This document shows, in pieces, positions 49,316 to 60,691 of a DNA stretch of 64,000 bases. Origin of the DNA: Lodderomyces elongisporus (Eukaryota; Ascomycota; Pichiomycetes; Serinales; Debaryomycetaceae). The position numbers and the translations under genes are program-made. The notes under the pieces are model-generated. The model did not search any database. It saw only the letters and a program-made list of their open reading frames with translations, and was not told where the DNA came from. Position 1 is the first letter of the stretch, and the number at the start of each line of letters is the position of its first letter. Location of the stretch: NCBI RefSeq assembly GCF_030384665.1, contig NC_083676.1:124001-188000 (forward strand). Direction: 5' to 3'.

Positions 49316-52300
49316 TGTTGATATGTTTGAGCTTTTTATTTCTTCTTTTTCTGTTTGTACAAAAGATAAAGGAATTGCTTTGTGGAAAACTTGATTTTGA
49401 TCTTGTTTGTCTTTTTTTCTTTTTAAAAAAGCAAAGGAAGGAAGAAATGTATGGGAATCACCGGTCTGGGGAAGAAGGTCAAGTAGAATAAATCAAAATG
49501 AAAAGAAAATCAGAAGAAGGGTTGCTTCTTTTCTTTTTTTTTTCTTTTTATCTCTAGTTTAAATTTGAGTTCCTCTTTCTTTATGATGTTTAATTTTCTA
49601 ATTTTCCTCAACTATGAAAGGGAGACGGAGTATTAAAAAGGGGAACAAGTACCAAAAAAGCAAGAACCAAAAAAGCAAAAAGCAAAAAAGCAAAAAAGAA
49701 AAAAAAAAAAATAAAGAATAAAAACCTAAAACTGTGGTTGAATATGGTTAATGGTAAATTATATAAGGTAAACTGTTAATGTTCAGACCTATGTATCAAT
49801 TGAGTTTGATAAAGGGGTGCTATATGAGTTTGTATACTTATTTTTTTGCTTTTTGCTGTATGAGTTTGTAGTCTATTGGTTGTAATAGTAAATTATTTTG
49901 CTGATTCAATAGAGTGTCTGGGGGAATTACAATGGCAATTAAAGATTGTAGATGACGGAGTAGCTTTTGATGTAGAGAGTGAAGTGCGACTACGTAATAG
50001 TTCCTTGCTCTTTAATTTTATTATTTTTAATTTTTTGTATATATATATATATGTCTAAATATATTTTAATATTTAATTTTTTGGAGATAGTGAAGCAAAT
50101 TACCAGATAAAAGAAAATGGCAAAAAAAAAAGGCAAAAAAAAAAAAGGTATGATCCTTCTCATTCAGTTTCCTTGCTTGTAGGGTCGCAAATAAAAGCCA
50201 ACCAATTAAAAAGAGGGTCACAGGTTTATGTGAATTTATAATAGTCATTGATGTTGAAGAATTAAAGAACTATGGGAATCAACAATCAATTCTACCTGTG
50301 TCACGTTTCTATGTATATATGTCTATATACACTTACATATATTGTATTGCTGTAAATCTGTGGTGTATGAAATTTACGGAGATATACTAAACGCACGTGA
50401 TTTATTTGAATGTTTGCTTATGACAAAAAAAAAAAAAACAAAAAACAAATAGTGTCAAATCTTAAAAAGAATGCGTCATTAGAAAAAGATATCTCTAAAG
50501 AGTATCACGTGACTTAACTATAATCAACATACAAGCACTACCAAATGGGTGAAAGAAAAAGCCTCGGCAGAAAAAAATAAAAGGGAAGGAATAACATTCT
50601 TTTTTTTTGTACTCATCGTGTAAAATGAAAGGGACGAGGAACGAAAGAGAAAGAAGCCGAATTGCACAATTTCCACCATCCCTGTATATATATATATATA
50701 TTGTTTTTTTATTTTTCTTGTAGAGAGAGGTAAAAACACGCACTAATGAAGGGGGGAAGGGGTGTGTGGGAGTGAGTGAGTGAGCGTATCTTAAAGGGGG
50801 CTAAGAAGGAGAAATAGTCCCCCTTTTCTTACTCTTACTGTTCATTTTTTTGATTGAAAAGAAGTAAAAGATGGTGATATCTTTTTTTTTCTTCTAATAA
50901 ATACGTCAGTCTCCTATACTAATTTACTATCAGTACTTTTTTGTTGAAGAATGATCATTTTGATAACTTGGATCTCTCTATCATTAATTATGTATAGTGT
51001 AAAATACTCATCGTTATTTTTCTTTTTTTTCTCTGTTCTGTTGGTTAGCAGATTAGAGTTGATGTTGTATGCTGTATAAGTTATAGAATAGATTATTATA
51101 CAAAAAGACTTTGGAGAGAGAGAGAGTGGGTGGTTGTAAGTGGTTGTAAGTGGTTGTGAGTGGTGATATTATTACACACCTTGTTACTCTGCTAATCTTT
51201 ATATATATTTTATTATTAGTTCTCTATATTAGTTTTGTGTCTGATAATATTTGTACTTTCTCTTTCGAGACAACTGATAAATACACTACACTGATACACA
51301 ATAATAATAGTAATATTATTATTAAAATATAGTATGTGTGTATGGATGTAGTTTACTCTTTCTAATATCGTGTCAGAGAAAAAATAGTTTATTATTATTA
51401 TTATCTTTTTAAGAGTTTGTGCATATATAACTATCTAACTATATTATTTTTTTTTTCTTAGCGAATAATAATAAACAAATGAAAAAAAAAAAAGAAGTGG
51501 GTACTAACAAGCAGAAGATGAAAGGAGATAGGAGACATATGTGTTTTGTACTCAACACACCACTACCTTCCACCCCCTTCCTTTGGTATATATATAAGTG
51601 TATACATATATGTATATGTATATATATATATATATCTATTTCCTTGTGTTTGAGAATTAATGGTGTTTGTAACAGTATACAATCCTTTTGAAACATCTAA
51701 AGCCATCTATTCTCTCCATCCCTCGTGTACTTGAAACTACACTCATTACCCACCCCCTATTCTACTCATTATTCTTCCTCTTCTTCTCGTTCAGTTGCTG
51801 TTATTAACGAAACGCGCTAGAGAGTATAAATTTGGACAATCAAACCAAAAAGGGAAAGCATAAGCCTACCAAATAAAAACAACAACAACAACAACAACAA
51901 CAAAAGTTAAGAAAATGAAATGAGAGAAGTGAGTCGGCCGCCCCATCCATTTTCTTGAATATTTTTCTTTTTTGGTACACACCACACGCACCACACACAC
52001 TACATACTACAGACTGCAACAACACACCATGCTTTTAGCTCATACTAATTCTCTCTTTCTCTCTTTCTCTCTTTGTACAGCAATACTTCTTAGAGAAGAA
52101 AAATAATAAATAAAAAAATAAAATAAATAAAATAAAAAAATAAAAAATAAAAAATAAAAAATAAAAAAAACCGGGTGAGGAAATTCGAGGCAGAAATAAT
52201 TTTTTTTTAAAAGAAAATGAAAAAAGAGTCTAGAGCTCTGCTGCAACGTACACTGTGTTAAATCAACGTAGTATATCTTGTAAGAGTAAAAGCACAAAAA

Positions 52301-52985
52301 CAGACACAAAAGCCAATCAGACAGACACAAAAATCAAAAGTCTCTCTGTTTCTTTTTTTTTTTCTTTATTTTTGTTTATTCTTTTCAGATATTGGCAGGG
52401 ATGTCCACCCTATTGTTCACCACCGTATCCACTATAATTTTTTTATTTGTTTACTTACCCATTCTCCTTATTTCTATTTCTGTTTTTTGTTTCTGTTTCG
52501 TTACCAAAGAGTAAAAAAGTCAACACTCAACGAAAGAAGAAGGAAGGAAGGAAAAATTTTAATTTTTTTTTTAATCTCTGAAATATCCCTTCTAGATTAA
52601 TTCTTCTAATTCTTTCCCTTATTTCTTCAACTACAATACTAAAGAAAAAAGGACAACAAAGTCACCAACAAAAAACTTTTTTATTTTTTTTTAATCATTT
52701 GATATATACCTTCTTTTTCCTCTTTTTCTCTTTCTTCTTCTTCTCTTTCCTTTTTACCTTTTACCCTTTAACCACAACTTCTTTCTTATTCTAGTCATTC
52801 CTTACATTCCAGTAATAACAAGAAGTCAACCAACACATACAACCTACAACCTACATTCGTTCACTCATTACACATATACCAAAGTTATACACTCCTTTAT
52901 ATTTTGAATACTCTTTCATTTTATAACCAACTAGCAAATAACTTAACACACTATCGTTTAACCAGTTTATTTTAACTCACACGCA
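49316..52985. other. 3.7-kb intergenic region upstream of MP65
   Basis: The longest gap in the window. No gene is supported. It contains CACGTG at 50394-50399 and a palindromic TCACGTGA at 50505-50512, alternating TA at about 50685-50701 and 51583-51634, ATT-rich stretches near 51300-51410, a CAA array near 51879-51904, a TAAAAAA array at 52104-52170, and long pyrimidine tracts from 52560 to 52800. The left part is the UBP15 promoter. The right part is probably a large regulatory region and long 5' UTR of the cell-wall gene MP65. Confidence 0.6.
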
Positions 52986-54116
52986 ATGTTGTACAAGACT
53001 ATCATCTCCACTGCCTTGTTGGCACAAGCACTCGCTGCCCCAGCAGTCAAGCACCAACACAATCAAGAAAAGCGTGCAGTCCACATTGTCACCAAAACAA
53101 ATGTTGTTGTCATTACCGTTGGTGCCGGTGACTCCACCACCACCCTCTCCCAAGTCGACTTGAGCGCAAACACCGACGTTTCTGTTGGTGGCCCACAAAC
53201 TGAAGCACCCCAAATTGTCCCAAGCAGCGTTGCCGAAGTCTCCACTGAAACCCCTTCATCCACCTCTGTCGCTGCCTCAGCCTCTTCGTCAAGCTCATCA
53301 TCATCTTCATCATCATCTTCAAGCACTGAGTCATCAACTGTTGGTGCTGGTGGTGCCAAGGGTGTCACCTACTCACCATACTCTGACGATGGTGGATGTA
53401 AGACTTCATCCCAAATTGCTTCTGAAGTTGCTGAATTGTCCGGCTTTGACATTATCAGATTGTACGGTGTCGACTGTGACCAAGTTGCCCAAGTCTTGCA
53501 AGCTAAAACATCCTCCCAAAAGATCTTTGCCGGTATCTATGACGTTTCCCAAATCTCAGAAGGCGTCTCTGCCATCTCATCCGCTGTCTCATCTTACGGC
53601 TCATGGGACGACATCCACACCGTCTCTGTCGGTAACGAGCTCGTTAACGCTGGTACATGCACCCCATCCCAAATCAAGTCCTACATTGCATCCGCTAGAT
53701 CCAGCCTCACCTCTGCCGGCTACTCTGGACCAGTCGTCTCCGTCGACACCTTTATCGCCGTGATCAACAACCCATCCTTGTGTGAATACTCTGACTACAT
53801 TGCCGTCAATGCCCACGCCTTCTTTGACGGTTACTACACCGCTGACCAAGCAGGTGCTTGGGTCTTGTCCCAAATCCAAAGAGTCTGGACCGCTTGTGGT
53901 GGTGAAAAGAATGTCTTGATCACCGAAACCGGTTGGCCATCAAAGGGTGACTCCAACGGAGTTGCCGTCCCATCAAAGGAAAACCAAGAAGCTGCCATTA
54001 GCTCAATCAAGTCATCTTGTGGATCCTCAGCTATCTTGTTCACCGCCTTTAACGACTTGTGGAAGGCTGATGGACCTTACAATGCTGAAAAGTACTGGGG
54101 TTTCCTTTCTAACTAA
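52986..54116 (+). CDS. MP65: Cell-wall mannoprotein Mp65, GH17 family (Scw4/Scw10 type)
   Basis: 376 residues. The signal peptide (LLAQALA cleavage region) is followed by a short propeptide ending EKR, a Kex2 site, then AVHIVTKTNVVVITVG as in Mp65 of C. albicans. A Ser-rich O-glycosylation stretch of about 20 Ser precedes the glucanase domain GGAKGVTYSPYSDDGG. GH17 catalytic Glu residues are in VGNELVNAG (Glu218) and ITETGWPS (Glu314). The C-terminus is YNAEKYWGFLSN, with no GPI signal. Mp65 is an abundant, immunogenic wall protein, probably a beta-glucan-modifying enzyme, needed for wall integrity and adhesion in C. albicans. The position of the reported RGD reads KGD here (320-322). Codons are strongly biased (TCC, GTC, ACC), indicating high expression. 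Confidence 0.95.
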   Translation: MLYKTIISTALLAQALAAPAVKHQHNQEKRAVHIVTKTNVVVITVGAGDSTTTLSQVDLSANTDVSVGGPQTEAPQIVPSSVAEVSTETPSSTSVAASASSSSSSSSSSSSSSTESSTVGAGGAKGVTYSPYSDDGGCKTSSQIASEVAELSGFDIIRLYGVDCDQVAQVLQAKTSSQKIFAGIYDVSQISEGVSAISSAVSSYGSWDDIHTVSVGNELVNAGTCTPSQIKSYIASARSSLTSAGYSGPVVSVDTFIAVINNPSLCEYSDYIAVNAHAFFDGYYTADQAGAWVLSQIQRVWTACGGEKNVLITETGWPSKGDSNGVAVPSKENQEAAISSIKSSCGSSAILFTAFNDLWKADGPYNAEKYWGFLSN

Positions 54117-54648
54117 ATGGTAAACTATAACCACATTCCAAAATAAGTAAGAGCTCCATAATTTGTGGATGATTTCTCTTTTTATTTTATTTTGTTTATT
54201 AGATTTTTAGAAAAAGAAGGTGGACCGTTTGTTTTCTTTATTTTTTCCCCTCATTGTCCAACACTTTTTGTTGTTATTTGTTACTAGTTGCTTTTTGCTT
54301 TTTGCTTTTTGCTTGTTGCAAAAAATTTTTTTTTTATCCCCCTTGTTTGATTTTCACTTTTATTAGCAATTGTTTTTTTTATACCCCAGTATAGTTTGTG
54401 ATGGTTTTGGTGTTTTGGCTCAATTGATCCAAAATACGAAGAAAGCACACTTATAATGGACATTTTATTTTTAAAAAGATTGTTGTTTTTTGTTTTGTTT
54501 TGTTCTGTTTTGTTTTTCATTTTCATCTTCTTTCTTTCGTCCGACGACATGTATTTATCTACACCTAACAGAATATGGAATTTGCAAAGGAAAACATAAA
54601 CATAAAAAGAAACAAAACTTGAAAAAATACATTATCTATACACTTGAA
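54117..54648. other. Convergent intergenic region MP65-RAP1
   Basis: T-rich 3' flanks with a CTTTTTG repeat (about 54291-54312) and TTTTG repeats near 54487-54515. No gene is seen. Confidence 0.6.
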
Positions 54649-57238
54649 TTACTCTTCATTTAAAACATCAGACTCCATCTCCATCTCCATCTCCATCTTA
54701 ACAATCTCGCAATCCCTAAGAAACTTAAACCTCCGCTCAATCTCAACACCACTCTTGTATTGAAACAAATCAGACTCCTGTTGAGTGCCCAATACAGAGT
54801 CAAATTCATCAGTCCAGATGCCATGTAGCTCAGTACCCGTGGGCAAATACTTGTACACATTAACCAATCCCTTTCTTATCTCCTCTGCTTCTCCACCTTC
54901 CCCTCCACCTTCCCCTCCACCTTCCCCTCGTTTTATTCCTTCTGCTCTTTGCTTATTCTTCAATAATTGCTTCACAAAGGCAGTAATATAATTCAACATC
55001 ACTGGCGTCTCTGCCGAACACGCATATATAACATGACTAATGAAGTTATCACAAAGTCCAACTTGCCCAAGCTTTGTGTACACTGTTTCAATATCTTCCA
55101 AACTATCGCCCGCAGAAGATGTAGATGTGAGTTTTCTAGTAAGGACAAGTTGCGGATTCTTGTGCTCAAGCAATTTTGAAAATTTATCGGGCTTAACAAC
55201 ATCACAAAGTAGAGTGTTTCTCGCTAAATACTTGAGCTCGATATCTCCATCCTGACTATCCTGTGCATGGGCAGAATTTTGTGTCAGAGTCAAAATCAGC
55301 TTTTGGTCCTGATTCTGGTCCTGAGTTGGAGCTTGTGATTGTGAAGGAGGAGCAAAATCAGGGTCAAATTGAGAATCATTGTTTTCTTTATCTTCTTCTT
55401 TTTCAATCTTCTCCTCCCCCTCATCATCTTCTTCTTGGGGAACAGTTGGTGGCTGTGATTTGGGGAATGTGAAAAACTCTTGAGTTTGTGAAGTAGCTTC
55501 AAGGATACGTTCAGCATCATGTATTTGTGAACTTGATGCATTATTAGGTTGAAGTGCTTCATCTGCAGGTGCACTGAAATTCTCTGTGGTTTCAAGAGCA
55601 TCAGAAAATTCATCGTCTTGCGGATCATGTTCATCTTTGTCTTCCTTATTCGAATCATCTCTAGCTTGTTCCTTGTTACGGGAAGCAGGACTTTCTTGAT
55701 TCTTTTCTTGTTCCACTTGTTCATCATCCTCATCCTCATCCTCATCCTCACCCTCTCCTTCTTCTTCTCCTTCTTCTTCAAAGTCAAAATCGCCAAGATC
55801 ACCAAGTTTAGGAACCTCAATTCGATCGGCAAATGAAGTATTTCTACTAACTTGACCAACTTCCGAGTCTTTCAACTCGCCAATCTCTTCGTCTAATGCT
55901 GCATCAAAATCTTGACCAAAATCGTAATCTTCTTCTCCATCACCAGCAACTTGCTGCTGCTTAACCTCATTCGATTCATTTGTCTTAGCTGCAGCAGATT
56001 TGGATGCATTTGCTGAATTATCATCCACCTTCAATTTTACCTCTTGCTTCCTCTTTTTACTAACAGGTTGATCATCATCATTATCATCATCATTTTGCAG
56101 ATCTTCAATCTCCTCATCGTGACTTTGATAGTTTTTAGTTTCTCTGTGCTTGGCCTTTTCCTTTGCCTTCGCATCTCTCGCATTAGAGGCAGCAATAGCA
56201 GCCAAAGCTTCTGCTTCAGCAGCTTCAAAAAATTCTACATCATTATCCACTGCATTTTTATCCTTCCCTTTTGTTTGTTTTGGCTTCTTTTGCCTCTTCT
56301 CTTTTATAGCGACTTTATTGGTTATATTTGGCTCAGTTTGATCCTCATCTCTCTCAACCACTTCTTTTCCATTCTCAACCATATCCTTGTCCTTGGAATT
56401 AGCATTGTCATTGTCATTGTCATTGTCATTGTCATTTTTCTTTTGTTTACTATTCGCGGTCGCTTCATTTTGCCCAACTTCTTTCTCTCCTTCTCCTTCT
56501 CCTTCTCCTTCTCCTTCTTTCTCTTTCTCTATTTCGAGGATATGAGGCGGTATTCTCATCAACAGTCTCGGTTCCTTACCTTCACGCCGGCACTTTTCGT
56601 AATGTTCCATATATTCAACCATCGTGCCCTCAGTGATATATTTCCTATACCGGTCTCTCCATGAATGTAAAGTATGTCTATGATTAGCTCTATACATATC
56701 ATTGAAAAACGAGTAAGGTGGTACGGTTTTCTTTCTTGGATCGAATGGTAATCCTTTCGATTCAGCAACCGACTTGTTGTAATTAGTAACAATTTGGCAC
56801 AAGTAGTAATCGTCTTCTGGGGTAAACTTATTTTTCAACGTTTGTGGCAACTCGTCTAACCCAATTTTGATTAATTGATTTGTTGTAGGGTCCTTCATTA
56901 ATTTACCCTTTTGATTGGTCTTGTAAATGAATTGCAACCGAGGCTCTAAATGACGACGGTAACGTGATCGAATCGAATTCCCAGTATGCGTTTTTAACAT
57001 CTCGTGACCAGCAAGTTCACGAAAGAATTCGTGGCTGTTTCTGAACCTTGCATTTTTACGTACTTGGTCAAGAATGTATTCATCTTTTTCAGGCGTAAAC
57101 CTATGGGATGAGATGGCCGCGTTGTGAGCAATCTTTTTCGGCTTTGCTGCTTTGGCTTGAAGCTGCTGCTGATGATGTTGCTCTTGAAGTTGTGGCTGAA
57201 CCAGAGCCTGAGTCAGCATTTGATGATGCGAAAAATGT

Positions 57239-57294
<56 letters not shown>

Positions 57295-57840
57295 TTGTTG
57301 TTGCTGCTGCTGCTGAGGGTATAAATGTCTCATTTGATGACCGTGTTGTTCTAGTCCCAACACGTCAATCATTGGCTCCAGGTCTTCTGGAACTGAAGGA
57401 ATGACATAGTTATGACTTGGCAATAAGGTACCAGCCAGAATACAGTCATCAATAAACTGCGTTCTAACATAGCCACCCATATCCTTAGTATGCGAAGTCA
57501 AGTAGATGACGTTTTCAACACCACCTTCAGTGATAAACCCACCATTCTCAATTATCGCAGTAACGTACTTCGCCCTGTTTGGTTCATTAAAGCCAAGGTA
57601 AAATGCAATTGGTTTCCCATCGCGTGTGACAAAAATCTGGTTTCTGGGTTTTGTATATTGATGATGAAACAATTGCTGATGATGTCCCTGATGTCTTTCC
57701 TGTTGATGTCTTCTTGGGTACTGGAATGGTTGTGTTTGTTGGCCTGCTGCCGCAGCAGCTGCAAAAACGGCAACTTGAGCAGTCGCGTCGTCAGGATCTG
57801 TTTGATCAAAGCCTGTATCAAAATTGTAGGAGTAGTTCAT
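54649..57840 (-). CDS. RAP1: Telomere-binding protein Rap1 with BRCT, two Myb domains and RCT-like C-terminus
   Basis: 1063 residues. A BRCT domain (about 65-150, TRDGKPIAFYLGFNE to GTLLPSHNYVIPS) is followed by a run of about 27 Gln. Two Myb-type DNA-binding domains come next: RFTPEKDEYILDQVRKNARF to SIRSRYRRHLEPRL (about 245-305) and KFTPEDDYYLCQIV to LHSWRDRYRKYITEG (about 335-420). A very acidic, low-complexity middle of about 450 residues includes Asp-Asn and Glu-Gly repeats. From about residue 910 a helical region and GIWTDEFDSVL, then GVEIERRFKFLRD, resemble the Rap1 C-terminal (RCT) domain. Rap1 binds telomeric double-stranded DNA and controls telomere length and silencing. C. albicans Rap1 is much shorter (about 429) and is reported to lack the RCT. 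Acidic repeats make the gene prone to length variation. Confidence 0.93.
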
Positions 57841-58931
57841 TTTTTTTTAAAAACTATGCGATCAGATATACAATTTTAAATCTTTTTATTCAAATACAAA
57901 AAAGGATAAAATTTTAAAGAAAGTAAGCAAGAATGTATTTGAAAAAAAAAAGAGCAAATCCAATGGATGGTTGCAAAAAATAGTGTTGATATTTCAAATG
58001 GATTACTTTTGTGATTTGAGTGTCTGAAAAATAGTACCTTTTGATATTTCTGATGAGTGTGGTGCTTGGATGTGTTTTGGTTTCTACAAGTGGGAGAATT
58101 AAATGAAGGAGGAAAGTTGTTGATGTATGGATTCAACTAAGAGAGACACGAACAACCAAGATGCGTGAGCTTTTTTTTTTGTTTTATTTTTTTCTAATTT
58201 TAAAAAAATAAAAAATAAAAAACTAAAAAGAAAAAAGACAGTCACGTGAATGGTAGTGTACTTTTGAGTATATAGCAGAAAGAAGCTTATGATTTTGGGT
58301 AGACTGGGGGGGGGCGAGAGAGAGAGAGAGAGTAAGAGAAAATTTGGGGAACATAGTACTGAAAAAGGACAAGGATAAAGAAATAGATAATAAGAAGATG
58401 ATGATGATGATGAATAGAAAGATAGAGAGGTTGTGATGGGAATGTGAGCCTGAACTATACTACAGATTAGCCAGCAGAAAAGACGAGAAAAATTGCGTAT
58501 ATCTACTTTTTTTTTGTTTTCATTACTTTGTTTTATTATTTTGTTCTATTACTTTGTTTTTATTATTTTCTTTTTACATTTCCATGTCTTTTAATTATTA
58601 TTTTTTTTATTTTTGAGGCTTCGATAAATACCTTTTGGGTGTATATTATCTTTGCCTGTTCGTATACTTTGGCATTTGGAACATATAACCATCTAAGTAT
58701 CTCCGCTGTAGTCTACTTGTCATTTCCATTGAATTTTTCTACATTACTCTGAGAGATTAAGTAGGAGGGGGAGGGGGGAGAGGGAAGGTGAGGTGGGGTA
58801 AAGTTTGTTTTCCTTTTTTTTTTTTATAAAAAAGAATGTGTTTATATTATAGACCCAACATATATTACTCAAGAAAACATATCAAACAAAGCCAAAAGAA
58901 AGTTACCTTTTTTCCCTTTTTAATTCTGAAC
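57841..58931. other. Intergenic region upstream of RAP1
   Basis: Contains the RAP1 promoter with a palindromic TCACGTGA at 58242-58249 (about 400 bases upstream), a G9 run at 58306-58314, GA and GAT repeats (58315-58334 and 58396-58413), and T-rich 3' flank of the next gene. No gene is seen. Confidence 0.6.
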
Positions 58932-59849
58932 TTAATGAACAAAGTAGAAGTCACCAAACAATCCCACAGCAGCAAGTACTAAACTGGCACCTGAGATGTA
59001 CGATGCAATAGAGTAACCAGATTGGATCTGTTGTAAATCATGGATAATCTCTTTCTTCAACAATGTAGATTCAATCTCTGCTTCAATTTCACCATCATTT
59101 TTCTCCTTTGCTTTTTCCTTTTGATCTTCATTTCCTTTCTTTGCTGGTTTTGGCATATCATTAACATCAGCATGGCCGTTTCCATCATCTTGTTGCTTCA
59201 AGTGTGGTGATGAAGGTTGTGTTGATGTTGGAGTAGAGATTCCAGATTCGTCAGATAAGTGGACATAAGATCTTCCCAATTCATCGACAGTATTGACTCT
59301 GGAGACAACCTCAACAGGTTCATCATCATCTTCTTCTTCTTCTTCTTCATCATCATCTTCAGAAGCAGTAGAGATTGAACTTGGTGCAGTTGGAGTAACA
59401 AATGCGAATTTAGCCAGTTTCTTCTTTTCAACAGCATTTTCAGGCAAATTGGTAGTAGTAGTAGTAGAGCCCGCTTGCTTCTTGTCCAAAATTTTGCCTT
59501 CGTAACTCCATGCATTGAGGTATAATCCAATCAAACTGAGTGGTGCACCAATGGCAGCGTAAAGCAAGTATGGGTGTTTTTCATCAACCACACTATACTT
59601 GAAAGCTAATGAAAAGAACAATGTGCTAAATCCGGTTAACAAGCCATTTACTATACGTGTTCCAAATACAAATGCCTTTGTCTTTGATATTTGCTGGTTC
59701 AATTGCGCTACATTGAATTGGTAGATGGAGTTTAATTGGTGAATTAGCTGTGGGATATTCTGGATCGATTGATATATGATGGATGAGGTGAGCAACCCAA
59801 GCGAGCCAAAGCCTAACAACTTGATTGTGTTAATGCATGTGCCAGCCAT
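58932..59849 (-). CDS. Atg33/Scm4-family mitochondrial membrane protein
   Basis: 305 residues. Hydrophobic segments near the N-terminus (LLGFGSLGLLTSSII) and at about 65-85 and 92-112 are followed by a hydrophilic, acidic middle of about 150 residues and a final hydrophobic segment ending GLFGDFYFVH. The block KHPYLLYAAIGAPLS (91-105) and the overall layout (membrane segments at both ends with a variable hydrophilic loop) match the yeast Atg33/Scm4 family. Atg33 is an outer-membrane mitochondrial protein needed for mitophagy in S. cerevisiae, whereas Scm4 has no clear role. I cannot tell which of the two is the closer relative. The acidic run is encoded by a GAA/GAT repeat (about 59318-59355). 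Confidence 0.75.
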   Translation of the reverse strand: MAGTCINTIKLLGFGSLGLLTSSIIYQSIQNIPQLIHQLNSIYQFNVAQLNQQISKTKAFVFGTRIVNGLLTGFSTLFFSLAFKYSVVDEKHPYLLYAAIGAPLSLIGLYLNAWSYEGKILDKKQAGSTTTTTNLPENAVEKKKLAKFAFVTPTAPSSISTASEDDDEEEEEEDDDEPVEVVSRVNTVDELGRSYVHLSDESGISTPTSTQPSSPHLKQQDDGNGHADVNDMPKPAKKGNEDQKEKAKEKNDGEIEAEIESTLLKKEIIHDLQQIQSGYSIASYISGASLVLAAVGLFGDFYFVH

Positions 59850-60675
59850 TGTAGAATACGATTATTTGTGATGTATTGGTGAACTTTTGCCTACCCAATG
59901 AGTTTCTTTGTAGAATCTGTGAAAGATGAGATATAACTGTTGCTGGCTTTAGTCCTTTACTGTGTTGATGTCAATGTTAGTTCAGTATCAAAAAAGCTAG
60001 TCTTGTCTACTATACTTGGATGTATATGTAAATAGATGTAAAACTAAGTGTGAGTGTACGAATGTATGTGTATGTGATTATACTGAGGGTATCTAAAAGG
60101 GGGGGGTGGTAAAAAAAAAAAAGTTGAAATCAGAGTGTACTTGTGAGTGATCACGGAGAAGTTGTATGTATGGGAAGAAGAAAGAGAGAGAAAGAGAGAG
60201 ACAGAGAGAAAGAGAAGGCAAAATTTAAACAATGAAGCCCAAAGTACAAATAACAATTCTTAGAGAATTAAAAAAATAAAAAATAAAATAAAAAAAAGTG
60301 ATAACAGAATCTATTGTCTTGTTTGCATAGAAAGAGAAAGAGAGAGTGAGACACACAGAGAGAGACAGGTAGTGCAAAAATTACACAGTTTTACTGATAA
60401 GAAGATAGGGACAAGATACTAGATGGCAAACTTCAACTTGAATATCGGTTCGAAAGCAAAAGAGAAGGAAAATTGTATATTGAACAAGCACAGAAAAGAG
60501 AGAAAGAGAGAGAGAGAGAGAGAAAGATTCTCTATGTTGTAGGGGCACCTCCAAGTTTTTAAAGTTAAGTATTAACACACACTTTCACCTCGAAGATAAT
60601 ATACACATGATTCTTCTGTAATGGTTGGCAGATTCCTTTTTTTTATTCATTATAGAATAATGTAGAATGACCCAA

Positions 60676-60691
60676 GGGGGGGGGGGGGGGG
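60676..60691 (+). repeat. Homopolymer G16
   Basis: Sixteen consecutive G, the longest of a set of G or C runs scattered between genes in this otherwise AT-rich window. Confidence 0.9.

Noticed and set aside
49316..52985. Possible centromere or replication-origin region
   Set aside because: I looked for long inverted repeats of the kind seen at some Candida centromeres and saw none; simple AT-richness is not evidence.
60070..60092. TGATTATACTGAGGG motif resembling a telomeric repeat segment
   Set aside because: Only a single partial copy, no GGTGT core, and I cannot recall the telomeric repeat of this species reliably. A telomerase RNA template would need checking against the real repeat.
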